Shown piece by piece: positions 42,175-50,780 of a stretch of 64,000 nt of DNA. The position numbers and the translations under genes were made by a program. Below the pieces are notes generated by a model. The model was given only the letters and a program-made list of their open reading frames with translations, had not been told where the DNA came from and ran no database searches. Origin of the DNA: Streptosporangium pseudovulgare (GTDB taxonomy: Bacteria > Actinomycetota > Actinomycetes > Streptosporangiales > Streptosporangiaceae); contig NZ_BMQJ01000020.1 of assembly GCF_014648055.1 (NCBI RefSeq), forward strand, positions 1 through 64,000, read 5' to 3'. The stretch's first letter is position 1, and every line of letters starts with the position of its first letter.

Positions 42175-43458
42175 GGCCGCCAGCGGCAGCCGCGCGGTCA
42201 CCCGGAAACCGGGACCGTCCGTACGGGGCCCCGCGACGGCCGAACCGCCGCAGGACTCGGCGCGTTTGCGGACGCCGGCCAGGCCGTTCCCCCCGGAGGG
42301 GAACGACGACGCCGAGCCGCGGCCGTCATCGGTGACGTCGATCACGAGCACGTCGTCCTCCCAGCGGATCCGGACGTCGGCGCGGGTGGCGCCCGCGTGC
42401 TTGACGACGTTGGTGAGGGCCTCCTGGGCGATCCGGTAGGCGGCGACCTCGACGTCGGGGAGCAGGGGACCCGGCTCCCCCGAGGCGGAGCAGACCACCT
42501 CGATCCCGGTGCCGGAGACCTGCTCGGCCAGCTCGGCCAGGGCGGCGACGGTCGGCTGCGGAGTGCGCGGCCCCGCCTCCTCCTTGAGCACGTTCAGCGT
42601 CCGGCGGAGCTGCACCATGGCGTCGCGCCCGGCGGCGGCGATCGCGTCGAAGACCGCCTCGGCGCGGGCCGGGTCGCTCCTGACCACGACCGGGCCGGCC
42701 TCGGCCTGCACGACCATGAGGCTGACCGCGTGGGCGAGGATGTCGTGCATGTCACGGGCGATCCGGGCCCGCTCGCGCTCGGCGGCCCGTTCGGCCTCGA
42801 CCACGCGCTCGTGCTCCAGCCGTACGGCCCGCTCCTCCAGGACGGCGGCATACGCGCGGGAGGCGGCGGAGGCGCGGCCGATCGCGTAGGCGGCGACGAA
42901 CAGCACGACGCCGCGCAGCGCGGTCTCCGAGGAGCCGGCCAGCAGCAGGCCCCCGACGATCGTGGCGAGGAGTACGGCGACGCGCGGCCACCGGGGGGAG
43001 TGGACGGCGACCGTGTAGGTCGCGATCAGCCCGCCGTACCAGATGGGCTGGGCGGCCACGTCGTCCGAGAGGTCGTAGAGGGCGGTCGCCATGAGGCTGG
43101 CCAGCAGGGTGGCGATGGGCGCGCGGCGCCGCCACACCAGCGGCACGGTGGCGGCCACCACGACCGCGTACCCCCACCAGCTCCATGGCCCGTCCCGCGG
43201 TTCGTCCGGGGAGAGGAGCGGCCACAGCTGCACGACCAGCACCGCCACGGCGAGCGCCGCGTCCACCCACAGAGGCGGCAGCGACCTCAGGCGGTCACGG
43301 ACAGGACCGAGGTGGGACAGAACTGGCACAGCACCCAATCCTGCCGTCTCCCACCGGATCTCGGGCACGCCGGTCGGCCGGAGGCGTCGCGGAGACCCCT
43401 TCGCGAGCGGGGACTCCTTCATGCGCGGGGTGCCATCCGCGTGCGGGGCGTCCTTCAC
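42157..43458 (-). CDS. NarL-type sensor histidine kinase
   Basis: A 433-residue membrane sensor kinase. After a short cytoplasmic N-terminus there are about six membrane helices (about residues 63-200) with no large outer domain. A coiled segment, the HisKA_3 dimerisation helix with phosphoacceptor H238 (RIARDMHDILAHAVSLM) and a C-terminal ATPase domain (IAQEALTNVVKHAG, GNGLAGVRKRAE) follow. I chose the GTG at 43458 because it overlaps the stop of the upstream membrane gene (GTGA), implying translational coupling. It forms a pair with the LuxR-type regulator downstream. The signal is probably envelope-related but is not known. Confidence 0.9.
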   Translation of the reverse strand: MKDAPHADGTPRMKESPLAKGSPRRLRPTGVPEIRWETAGLGAVPVLSHLGPVRDRLRSLPPLWVDAALAVAVLVVQLWPLLSPDEPRDGPWSWWGYAVVVAATVPLVWRRRAPIATLLASLMATALYDLSDDVAAQPIWYGGLIATYTVAVHSPRWPRVAVLLATIVGGLLLAGSSETALRGVVLFVAAYAIGRASAASRAYAAVLEERAVRLEHERVVEAERAAERERARIARDMHDILAHAVSLMVVQAEAGPVVVRSDPARAEAVFDAIAAAGRDAMVQLRRTLNVLKEEAGPRTPQPTVAALAELAEQVSGTGIEVVCSASGEPGPLLPDVEVAAYRIAQEALTNVVKHAGATRADVRIRWEDDVLVIDVTDDGRGSASSFPSGGNGLAGVRKRAESCGGSAVAGPRTDGPGFRVTARLPLAARPVTA

Positions 43459-44135
43459 GGGAGGGCGTGGGCGGCGCGGACGGGACGGGCGGCCTGCCGG
43501 GAGAGGGGGAGGAAGGACACGAGCAGGCAGATCGCGCCGAGGGGGATGAAGTCCTTGCTGACGAACGGGAAGGCGAGGTCGAGCAGGACGAGCAGCGGCG
43601 TCCAGGCCTTGACGCGGCCGAGGACGGCGAGCTGGGCGACGAGCGCGAGCTGGCCGATGTAGAAGAGGAACGGCCCGCCGTCGTAGACCGCCAGGGAGAC
43701 ACCCGGAACCGCCTTGACCTGCTCGAACAGGGGGCTCATGGCGGCGTGGTCGGCGGACATGAAGCCGACCGCGATGTCGATGGCGAACTGCGCGACAAGG
43801 GCGAGGGCGCCGGCCGTACCGACCACCGCGCTCGTCGTGGCCAGGGCGTTCCCGCCCGCCATCCGCCGCATCCGCCAGTAGATCGGGATGAACAACGCGA
43901 GGGCCGCGATGAAGGCGAGGTGCCCGGAGGTCCAGGCGAGGCCGGGGCCGCGGCTGCCGTCGAGCCCGTCGAGGAGCCGGAGCACCCCGTAGGCGAAGAC
44001 GAACAGCGGGGCGGCGACGAACGCGACCCGGAAGAAGGGGGAGGCGGGGGCGCCCGGGGCAGAGGTGACCGGGGCAGGGCCGCCGGTGACGGCAGGGGCG
44101 ACGGGGGCGGTGGAAACAGGGGTGCGGGTTGTCAT
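43455..44135 (-). CDS. Integral membrane protein coupled to the sensor kinase
   Basis: A 226-residue protein with about six hydrophobic helices after a 37-residue Pro/Ala-rich N-terminus. Short conserved-looking loops include GLDGSRGPGLAWTSGHLAF and the central FMSADHAAMSPLFEQVKAVPG. No family can be named with confidence. The ATG at 44135 has GAGGAG eight bases upstream. Its stop codon overlaps the kinase start, so it is co-translated with the two-component system and is probably an accessory sensor or a co-regulated membrane protein. Three 23-base repeats lie upstream. Confidence 0.7.
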   Translation of the reverse strand: MTTRTPVSTAPVAPAVTGGPAPVTSAPGAPASPFFRVAFVAAPLFVFAYGVLRLLDGLDGSRGPGLAWTSGHLAFIAALALFIPIYWRMRRMAGGNALATTSAVVGTAGALALVAQFAIDIAVGFMSADHAAMSPLFEQVKAVPGVSLAVYDGGPFLFYIGQLALVAQLAVLGRVKAWTPLLVLLDLAFPFVSKDFIPLGAICLLVSFLPLSRQAARPVRAAHALP

Positions 44136-44249
44136 CGGGAAGGCTCCTCGGTGGTGTTCTCCTGCGTAGATCCTGGCCGTCCGCCGTTCGCGGGGGATCG
44201 CCGAGGAGAGCGATTCCGGCGCTCCCTCCCACGGGGGAGCACCGGTCCC

Positions 44250-44318
44250 GGGACCGGTCCGGAGAAGGACCCGGGACCGGTCCGGAGAAGGACCCGGGAC
44301 CGGTCCGGAGAAGGTCCC
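44250..44318. repeat. Three tandem copies of a 23-bp unit
   Basis: GGGACCGGTCCGGAGAAGGACCC (one change in the third copy) is repeated three times at 44250-44272, 44273-44295 and 44296-44318. Each contains the palindrome GGACCGGTCC. The array lies between the 3' end of a GNAT gene and the promoter of the membrane-protein/kinase operon, so it could be an operator array or a composite terminator. Confidence 0.85.
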
Positions 44319-44332
44319 GGGACGCGCCGAGG

Positions 44333-44905
44333 TCAGGACCTCCGGGCCGCCTGGTGCCACTCGTCCCCGGTCAGTGCGTACTCCACCTCGCCGTGCTCGC
44401 TGCCCGGGATGGTCTCCGGCCAGTCGGCGAAGAAGGTGCGGACGTGGCGCAGGCCCGCCTTCTCCATCACGTTCCGCGAGCCGGTGTTGACCGCCATCGT
44501 CCGCGCGACGACACGCTCGACCCCGAGGCCGGTGAAGCCCTCGCGCACCAGCGCCCGCGCCCCCTCGGTGGCGTAGCCCTTCCCCCAGGCCGTACGGCGC
44601 AGCCGGTAGCCGAGCTCGACCGTCTCCGGGGTGTCCTCCTCCACCAGGGGCCGGAACTCGAACCAGCCGATGAACTCCCCGGTGGACCGGATCTCGGCCG
44701 CCCAGTACCCGGGGTGCCCGAAGAGGTCGTGGCGGCGCAGCATCCGGGGGAGCACCCGGCCCAGGATCTCCTCGCGCGGGGTGGGCCTGCCGCCGTTGAG
44801 GAAGCGCATGACCTCCGGGTCGCCGTCGAGCTCGAACAGGTGGTCCGCGTCGGCGTCGGTCAGCTCGCGGAGCGTCAGCCGCTCGGTCTCCAGAAAGATC
44901 TTCAC
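44333..44905 (-). CDS. GNAT family N-acetyltransferase (RimJ/RimL type)
   Basis: A 190-residue acetyltransferase. It starts LETERLTLRELTDADADHLFEL, the hallmark of the RimJ/RimL branch. Motif A is around LGYRLRRTAWGKGYATEGARALV, the acetyl-CoA pyrophosphate site, and motif B is around VERVVARTMAVNTGSRNVMEKAGLRHV. Members acetylate ribosomal proteins, amino acids or small amines, and the target here is unknown. The ATG has an appropriate N-terminus but only a weak ribosome-binding site. A degenerate 31-base tandem repeat lies upstream and a 23-base repeat array downstream. Confidence 0.85.
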   Translation of the reverse strand: MKIFLETERLTLRELTDADADHLFELDGDPEVMRFLNGGRPTPREEILGRVLPRMLRRHDLFGHPGYWAAEIRSTGEFIGWFEFRPLVEEDTPETVELGYRLRRTAWGKGYATEGARALVREGFTGLGVERVVARTMAVNTGSRNVMEKAGLRHVRTFFADWPETIPGSEHGEVEYALTGDEWHQAARRS

Positions 44906-44942
44906 GGTCCGATCATCGTCCGGCGGCAGGCGGGCCCGCCAA

Positions 44943-45066
44943 CCGTTTTGCCCGCTCTGCGCGGGTACGGCAGCCGTTTTGCCCGCTCCGCGTGGGCAGG
45001 GCGGTCGTTGTGCCCGCTCCGTACGGGCCCGCCGACCGTTTCGCCTGTTCCGCGAGGGGAGGACCG
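44943..45066. repeat. Four degenerate copies of a 31-bp unit
   Basis: Units starting at 44943, 44974, 45005 and 45036 share the pattern CCGTTTTGCCCGCTCCGCG followed by a G-rich tail, with exactly 31-base spacing and increasing divergence. Each unit can form a short GCCCGC/GCGGGC-type hairpin. The array occupies nearly the whole gap between two minus-strand acetyltransferase genes. Confidence 0.75.
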
Positions 45067-45073
45067 GGCGGCT

Positions 45074-45979
45074 CTACGCCCTCGACCCGCCTGGACGGTG
45101 TGAGCGGGCCCGGGAGTAGGTGACCGTACGCCCGGTGACCGTGAAACCCAGGGAGGCGTACAGCCGCGCCGGTCCGGGGTGGGCCGCGTCGCCCCGGACG
45201 TGCACGACCGCGGTCCGCGCCCCGGCCGCCCGCAGCCGGTGCATCGCCTCCAGGCAGACCGCGCGCGCCAGCCCCATCCGGCGGAAGTCCGGGTGCGTGC
45301 CGACGGGCTCGAACTCCCCGACGTGGTTTCCGGCGTCCAGCCAGGCCAGGCCGTACGCCGCCAGCCGGCCGTCCGGGGCCTCGGCCACGCAGTCCAGCTC
45401 ACGCCGGTACGGCCAGGCGCTCATGACGCCGCGGTAGCTCTCCTCGGTGACCCGGGAGGGGTGGAACGCCGCCCGGTGCGCCGCGACCCGGGCGGGCACG
45501 TCGCCGTCGTCCCGCACGTGCCGGACGGCGAACCCGGCGGGCGGCTCCACCGGGGGAAGCTCCCGCAGGTCGTGGGCCATGCGCACGAGGAAGGGAAGGC
45601 CGTCGGCGGGCCGGTAGCCGTGCCGGGTCAGGGCCGCGGAGACCGGACCCTCGCCGTCCATGATCTCCACGTTCAGCGTGTCGCCGGTGGCGACCGTCTC
45701 GAACCAGCCGAGCACCTCATCCGCCAGCCCGGGGTGACGGGGATGCACCAGCAGGCGCAGCTCGCCCGGCGGTTCGGCCCACCCCCAGGCCAGCGGGCGG
45801 CCGTCGCGCTCCCACAGCATGGTCGGCCACTCGCCGTCCCGCCCGATGTGCCGGCAGCGGCTCCAGGCGAGGCCGCCGACGTGCCAGCGGCTGCCGGACG
45901 TCCAGGTGGTCCACGCGAGCTCCTGCATCCTGCGCAACGCGCCGGGACCGTGACAGGGCCGCATGACGATGTCGTTCAC
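45074..45979 (-). CDS. GNAT family N-acetyltransferase, tandem-domain
   Basis: A 301-residue protein with two GNAT folds. The N-terminal one (about 1-140; WGWAEPPGELRLLVHPRHPGL) looks degenerate. The C-terminal one (about 150-290) carries the acetyl-CoA motif GTHPDFRRMGLARAVCLEAM and ends with ARLYASLGFTVTGRTVTYSR. The GTG at 45979 is preferred, with GGGAG eight bases upstream; an ATG five codons later is an alternative. The gene is monocistronic and divergent from a SigE-family sigma operon. Substrate unknown. Confidence 0.8.
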   Translation of the reverse strand: MNDIVMRPCHGPGALRRMQELAWTTWTSGSRWHVGGLAWSRCRHIGRDGEWPTMLWERDGRPLAWGWAEPPGELRLLVHPRHPGLADEVLGWFETVATGDTLNVEIMDGEGPVSAALTRHGYRPADGLPFLVRMAHDLRELPPVEPPAGFAVRHVRDDGDVPARVAAHRAAFHPSRVTEESYRGVMSAWPYRRELDCVAEAPDGRLAAYGLAWLDAGNHVGEFEPVGTHPDFRRMGLARAVCLEAMHRLRAAGARTAVVHVRGDAAHPGPARLYASLGFTVTGRTVTYSRARSHRPGGSRA

Positions 45980-46223
45980 CTGTACGGCTCCCTCTCCTCG
46001 CACCTCCGCGACGATCCCGGACGGTTCGGGTCCACACGCCTCCGCGGCGATCCCAGATGATTCGGGTGGCACGCCGGATCGATCATCACATCCGGCATTC
46101 TCCGCCGTCGCGACGGGATGCGACGGCGGTTCGGGCAACGCGGGTTTCACAGGCGGCCGGCGCGGAGCATAGCGGGGCGCCCCGGGCGCGTCTGTAGGAC
46201 GTAACCACACAGTGGAGGTGATC

Positions 46224-46736
46224 GTGGACGCCGCAGAGGAGCGACGTTTCCGCGAGTTCGTCTCGGCGCGGTCCCCCGCGTTGATGCGGCTGGCGTTCCT
46301 GCTGACCGGGGGCGACCAGCACGCGGCCGAGGATCTGCTGCAGACCGCGCTGGCCAGGACGGTCACCAGGTGGCGGACGGTGGACGCGCCCGAGGCGTAC
46401 GTCCGGCAGGTCATGTACCGCCAGCAGGTCTCGTGGTGGCGGCGGCACCGGGAGGCGGCCGTCCCCGAGCCGCCCGACCGGGCCGCGGCGGACGGCACGG
46501 ACGGGGTGGAGCTGCGGCTCGTCATGCGGCGCGCGCTGGCGAAGCTGACGGCGAGGCAGCGGGCCGTCCTGGTCCTGAGGTACTACGAGGACCTGCCGGA
46601 GGCCGAGGTCGCCGGGGTCCTCGGCTGCTCGGTGGGCACGGTCCGCAGCACCGCCCACCGATCCCTGGCCAGGCTGCGGCAGCTCGCGCCCGAGTTGCGG
46701 GAGCCGTACATGATCTTTGGGGAGGCGAAGAGATGA
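46224..46736 (+). CDS. SigE-family ECF RNA polymerase sigma factor
   Basis: A 170-residue ECF sigma factor of the actinobacterial SigE family. Sigma-2 is at about residues 10-75 (FREFVSARSPALMRLAFLLTGG, HAAEDLLQTALART) and sigma-4 at about 100-155 (LTARQRAVLVLRYYEDLPEAEVAGVLGCSVGTV). The GTG at 46224 has GGAGG five bases upstream. Its stop overlaps the ATG of the next gene (ATGA). The downstream gene encodes a membrane-anchored protein that is probably its anti-sigma or sensor partner. The stress signal is unknown. Confidence 0.9.
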   Translation: MDAAEERRFREFVSARSPALMRLAFLLTGGDQHAAEDLLQTALARTVTRWRTVDAPEAYVRQVMYRQQVSWWRRHREAAVPEPPDRAAADGTDGVELRLVMRRALAKLTARQRAVLVLRYYEDLPEAEVAGVLGCSVGTVRSTAHRSLARLRQLAPELREPYMIFGEAKR

Positions 46737-47986
46737 CCATCGACGAGCTCGTCAGGCGGACCCTCCACGGCTGGTCGGAGGAGGCGCGGGTCCCCGCGGA
46801 CCTGGCGTCGCGGGCGCTGGGGAGGCGGCGGCGTTCCAGGGTGAGGACGTTCGCGGTGGTCGCGGGGGCGACCGCGGCCGTCGTCGCGGGCGCGTTCGCG
46901 GTGCCGGACCTGGTCGCCGGGGGCTTTTCCGGATCGGACGGCACCGCGCCCGCCGTGGCCGTCGCCACCGGCTCCGACCCGTCCGCCGCGCCCGGCCCGT
47001 CGGCGGGGACCCGGGAGACCCTGGGGGACGCGGACTCCGCGCCGCCCGAGACCCTGGTGGCCGCGGGGGACACGGCGGTCTACGCCTACTACACCTGGAG
47101 GAACGAGAAGGTCGTGGGCAACCGGGAGGCACGCCGGCTCACCTGGCACCTCTACGACGGCGACTCGGGAACCTACGAGAAGACCCCCTGGGCGTGGCTC
47201 GATCCCGCGCCGGGCGGGGAGTCCGCCGCGGTGCTGGAGTCGATCCCGGCGCGCCGGGTCGGGGTGGTGACCGTACGGGGCGGCGACGTGCGGTGGTTCG
47301 ACCTCGAACACCCCGCGGGGGCGGTGTCGTGGTCACCGGACGGCACGAGACTGCTGGTCACCAACTACGACGACGACCCCGACCAGGTCGAGGTCATGGG
47401 GAAGGACGTCTGGACCGTGATTCTGGCGACCCGGACCGGCTTCACCCTCATCGACCCCGCCGCCGGACGGCAGGACTTCCACCCGGCCGCGGTGGAAGGC
47501 GATGGTGGGGGGGCCAGCAGGCAGGACTTCTTCTGGAACGCGGACGGCACCCTGATCTGGGAGTGGACCAACCCCGGTAGATCCAAGAAGTTCTACGGCA
47601 TGGACGGTGCCCCGCGGCCCGTGCCCCCGGATGAGCCGGTGCAGCGGGAACAGACGGCGGGGCTGTCACCCGGCGGCCGGTGGCTCGCGTCCAACAGCCC
47701 GGACCGCACCGCGGTCACCGCGGTGAAGGACATGGAGTCCGGCGAGGTCAAGCCGCTCAGGCCGGTCGACGGCTACTGGATCGAGCAACTCGCCGCCTGG
47801 GCCGACGACGGACACGTGATCGCCTGGGCGTGCGAGCTCAAAGGGGCCGACGACTGCGTGAAGAGTGAGTTCCGCAACCGGCTGCTCCTCGTCGACGTCC
47901 GGGGAGGCGCGGTCGTGCCGCTCACCGGCTACCGGGAGAACAGCCTGCGGCCCGGAACCTGGGTGCCGGTCTTCTCCCGCCGCTGA
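46733..47986 (+). CDS. Membrane-anchored partner of the SigE-family sigma factor
   Basis: A 417-residue protein. The short N-terminal segment (1-36; TIDELVRRTLHGWSEEA) is positioned like a mini anti-sigma region. One membrane helix follows at about 37-58, then an extracytoplasmic beta-propeller-like domain with TolB/WD-type turns (VSWSPDGTRLLVTNYDDD, LSPGGRWLASNS). This layout is common downstream of SigE-family sigma genes in actinomycetes. It is translationally coupled to the sigma gene, so an anti-sigma/sensor role is likely but not proven. The long downstream hairpin ends the operon. Confidence 0.75.
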   Translation: MTIDELVRRTLHGWSEEARVPADLASRALGRRRRSRVRTFAVVAGATAAVVAGAFAVPDLVAGGFSGSDGTAPAVAVATGSDPSAAPGPSAGTRETLGDADSAPPETLVAAGDTAVYAYYTWRNEKVVGNREARRLTWHLYDGDSGTYEKTPWAWLDPAPGGESAAVLESIPARRVGVVTVRGGDVRWFDLEHPAGAVSWSPDGTRLLVTNYDDDPDQVEVMGKDVWTVILATRTGFTLIDPAAGRQDFHPAAVEGDGGGASRQDFFWNADGTLIWEWTNPGRSKKFYGMDGAPRPVPPDEPVQREQTAGLSPGGRWLASNSPDRTAVTAVKDMESGEVKPLRPVDGYWIEQLAAWADDGHVIAWACELKGADDCVKSEFRNRLLLVDVRGGAVVPLTGYRENSLRPGTWVPVFSRR

Positions 47987-47992
47987 ACCGGC

Positions 47993-48068
47993 CCGTGCCC
48001 GCCGTACGGCCCGCTCCCGTCACCGGACCGGTCCGCGCACCCCGGCGCGGGCCGTACGGCGGGCACGG
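47993..48068 (+). terminator. Long 21-bp stem-loop downstream of the sigma operon
   Basis: Bases 47993-48013 are perfectly complementary to 48048-48068 and contain the GCCGTACGGC core seen in several other hairpins. The 34-base loop contains a further GGACCGGTCC palindrome. The structure begins seven bases after the stop codon of the sigma partner gene. Confidence 0.65.
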
Positions 48069-48116
48069 CGGAAAACGTCTCGCGGCGCGGCGAGGCGCCC
48101 CCTAGGCTTGCGGCCC

Positions 48117-49097
48117 ATGACTCTCCAGTGGCGGCCGTTGACCAAGGACGACGTCGAGCGGTGGGCGACGCTGCTCGCCGAGGTCGAGAAGGCGGACCGG
48201 ATCGGGGAGAACTACGGGGCCGAGGATCTCACCGACGACCTCGACAATCCCCTGCTCGACCTGGCCGAGGGCACCCTGGCCGCCTGGGACGGCGACCGGA
48301 TGGTGGCCTTCGGCCTCACCGCCTGCGGCTCCGCCGCGGACCCGGCCCACCGGATGCACCTGTGGGCCGCGGTCCACCCGGAGTACCGCCGCCGTGGCCT
48401 CGGCCGTCACGTGCTCGACTGGGCGGTCCGCAACACGCCGGTGCTGCACGAGCGGCGTCATCCCGGCCGTCCCCTCGAACTCCACACCGGCGTCTTCGAC
48501 GGCAACGAGGGCGCGACCGCGCTGATGCGGACGGCGGGGATGGCCCCCTCCCGGTGGTTCTTCACCATGGGCCGCGACCTGGGCACGGAGATCCGCCCGG
48601 CGGCCCTGCCGGCCGGTCTGCGGATCGTCCCCTACCGCGCGGACCTCGCCGACGCCGCCCGCGGGGTGCGCAACGCCGCCTTCACCGACCACTGGGGCAG
48701 CGTCCCGCACACCCCGGAGAGCTGGGAACGGACCATCGTCGGCGTGCACGCCTTCCGTCCCGAGGACTCCTACCTCGTACAGGACGAGTCGGGCAGGGGC
48801 GTGGCGGTGCTGATCACCCACTACTACGAGGCGGACACCCAGGCCACCGGGATCCGCGAGGCGTGGATCCAGATCATCGGCACGGTGCGGGAGTGGCGGG
48901 GCAAGGGGGTGGCCGGGGCGCTGCTGGCCCACGCCCTCGGAGAGTTCCGCGCGCGGGGCTACCGGCGGGCCGCCCTGGGCGTGGACGCCGACAATCCGAC
49001 CGGTGCCCTGGGCGTCTACTCCCGCGCCGGGTTCGAGGTGGAGAACCGCACGACCACCTACGTGCTCCGGCTCGCCGGTGAGGCGTCCGGCGGCTGA
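48117..49097 (+). CDS. GNAT family N-acetyltransferase, tandem-domain
   Basis: A 326-residue protein with two GNAT domains, each with a recognisable acetyl-CoA loop: AAVHPEYRRRGLGRHVLDWA near residue 90 and IGTVREWRGKGVAGALLAHAL near 260. The C-terminus VYSRAGFEVENRTTTYVLRL is typical of mycothiol-synthase-like double-GNAT proteins in actinobacteria, although it is not clearly MshD. TAGGCT lies eight bases before the ATG and there is no Shine-Dalgarno sequence, so the message is probably leaderless. The substrate is unknown. Confidence 0.85.
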   Translation: MTLQWRPLTKDDVERWATLLAEVEKADRIGENYGAEDLTDDLDNPLLDLAEGTLAAWDGDRMVAFGLTACGSAADPAHRMHLWAAVHPEYRRRGLGRHVLDWAVRNTPVLHERRHPGRPLELHTGVFDGNEGATALMRTAGMAPSRWFFTMGRDLGTEIRPAALPAGLRIVPYRADLADAARGVRNAAFTDHWGSVPHTPESWERTIVGVHAFRPEDSYLVQDESGRGVAVLITHYYEADTQATGIREAWIQIIGTVREWRGKGVAGALLAHALGEFRARGYRRAALGVDADNPTGALGVYSRAGFEVENRTTTYVLRLAGEASGG

Positions 49098-49211
49098 CCG
49101 CGGTCCGCTGCCGGCGGTTCGCGGCGGCGCGGCCCGGTGGGGCGCGAGACACGGATGCAGCGGCCGGGAATCCGGTGAAGCGCGATCGCCGGCGCCCGGA
49201 CGGCATCCGGG

Positions 49212-49256
49212 AACGCGAGTGCGGCCCACCCCGCAAGGGTGGGCCGCACTCGCGTT
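49212..49256. terminator. Perfect 20-bp stem terminator between convergent genes
   Basis: Bases 49212-49231 pair perfectly with 49237-49256 around a 5-base loop. This is the longest perfect hairpin with a short loop seen in the window. It lies between the GNAT gene and the convergent DUF5324-like gene and should terminate both. Confidence 0.75.
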
Positions 49257-49258
49257 GC

Positions 49259-49831
49259 TCAGGACAGCTTGTTCGAAGCCTGATCCGCCTGGGCTTCGCC
49301 CTTGTCGGCGTGCCCGTCCGCCTCGGGGCCGGTCTTGGAGGCGGTCTTCCCGGTCATCTCGCCGGCCTTCTGCGTCCCGGTGTGAGCCTTCTCACTCACC
49401 CAGCGGGAGGCGTCGGAGGCGTTCTCCTTCAGCATGTCGGTCCACTGCTCGGAGTTCCTGCGGTACATCGCGAAGCCGGCGGCTCCGACCGCGAGCCCTG
49501 CGAGCAGCAGGAACATCGGCCAGCTGCGGGACTTCCCCTTGGGCGCGGGGTCGACCTTGGCCGCGGCCTGGGACAGCATCGCGCTGACCCTGGGGGCGAG
49601 CTGCTCCTCCACGGAGTGAGCGGCCGCGTCCAGTCTCGGCGCGGCCCACTCGCGGGCCACGTAGAGCTTGTCCTGCGCCATGTCCCGGGCCTGGACGGCC
49701 ACCGGCGCCATGCGATCGGCGGCACTCGCGACCTGAGACTTCATCTGCTGCAGTTTCATCTGTGTCATCAACCGTGCGTCCGTCGGCATGATCTTCTCGA
49801 TCTTCTGCTTCCTCAGCAGTACAAGAGGCAC
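49259..49831 (-). CDS. DUF5324-like membrane protein
   Basis: A 190-residue protein with a long amphipathic helical N-terminal half (Ala/Gln/Met-rich, KLQQMKSQVASAADRMAPVA), one membrane helix at about 120-140 and a hydrophilic Lys/Glu/Ala tail. The layout and its position beside the cyclophilin-rhomboid-crgA block match the DUF5324 proteins found at the same place in Streptomyces, but sequence similarity is weak and the name is tentative. The GTG at 49831 has GGGGAGG five bases upstream, which decides the start. Function unknown. Confidence 0.65.
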   Translation of the reverse strand: MPLVLLRKQKIEKIMPTDARLMTQMKLQQMKSQVASAADRMAPVAVQARDMAQDKLYVAREWAAPRLDAAAHSVEEQLAPRVSAMLSQAAAKVDPAPKGKSRSWPMFLLLAGLAVGAAGFAMYRRNSEQWTDMLKENASDASRWVSEKAHTGTQKAGEMTGKTASKTGPEADGHADKGEAQADQASNKLS

Positions 49832-50009
49832 ATCAACCTCCCCAGTCGTCGGGGCCCCGTTGCGTCCCCTTCCCGATCGAAGGCGGCTCAATCATTACCG
49901 GCCGTGGGAGGATGCTAGATGGACCGGCTCCGGCCGCAGCCATCACAAGACCACAAAACAGCACCTCGCACAGGGTGTGAACAAAGAGACCCGAAGGGGG
50001 CAGTCCCTC

Positions 50010-50546
50010 GTGGCTGAGAAGTTGATCGCTACTCTGAACACCAACCGCGGCACCGTGAAGGTTCAGCTCTTCCCGGACCACGCGCCCAAGACGGTGCGCA
50101 ACTTCGTCGAGCTGGCCGAGGGCACCCGCGAGTGGGTGCATCCCGAGACCGGCCAGAAGACCACCGACAAGCTCTACGACGGCACGGTCTTCCACCGCGT
50201 CATCGACGGCTTCATGATCCAGGGCGGCGACCCGCTGGGCCAGGGCATCGGCGGACCGGGCTACAAGTTCGACGACGAGATCCACCCCGAGCTGTTCTTC
50301 AACCGCCCCTACCTGCTGGCCATGGCCAACGCCGGCATCCAGGGCGGCCGCGGCACCAACGGCTCGCAGTTCTTCATCACCGTGGTGCCCACGCCGCACC
50401 TCAACGGCCGCCACACCATCTTCGGCGAGGTCGTCGAGGGCCAGAACGTCATCGACGCCATCGCCAAGACCGACACCGACGCCCGTGACCGGCCCAAGGA
50501 GCCGGTCGTCCTGGAGTCGGTCACCATCGACCGCGTCCAGGGCTGA
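50010..50546 (+). CDS. ppiA: Cyclophilin-type peptidyl-prolyl cis-trans isomerase
   Basis: A 178-residue cytosolic cyclophilin that catalyses cis-trans isomerisation of Xaa-Pro bonds. Active-site motifs are FHRVIDGFMIQGGDP, which includes the catalytic Arg, then GTNGSQFFITV and LNGRHTIFGEVVEG. No signal peptide or extra domain is present. The GTG at 50010 is preceded by GAAGGGGG. The position beside rhomboid, crgA and the pknB operon is conserved in actinomycetes. A 17-base-pair terminator hairpin follows. Confidence 0.9.
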   Translation: MAEKLIATLNTNRGTVKVQLFPDHAPKTVRNFVELAEGTREWVHPETGQKTTDKLYDGTVFHRVIDGFMIQGGDPLGQGIGGPGYKFDDEIHPELFFNRPYLLAMANAGIQGGRGTNGSQFFITVVPTPHLNGRHTIFGEVVEGQNVIDAIAKTDTDARDRPKEPVVLESVTIDRVQG

Positions 50547-50563
50547 TCCGTCCGCGACCGCCG

Positions 50564-50601
50564 GGCGGCCGGCGACCCCGCGCACGGGGTCGCCGGCCGC
50601 C
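50564..50601 (+). terminator. Terminator of the cyclophilin gene
   Basis: Bases 50564-50580 are perfectly complementary to 50585-50601 with a CGCA loop, giving a 17-base-pair GC-rich stem 18 bases after the cyclophilin stop codon. No U-tract follows, which is common in high-GC actinomycetes. Confidence 0.7.
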
Positions 50602-50780
50602 TCACGGCGCGGGCACCCGTGCCCGCCGTACGGCCACCGCGGGCCCGTATCCGCATCGCGCGGACGTCAGCGCCCGCCGTACGTCCGTTCCCGGCCACCG
50701 TGGCGTGCGCGGGCACCCGGGATCCTTAATAGGCTGGCAGTCTGTGGACAACAGCACGGTCGAAGGGGCAGCGAGACGCC

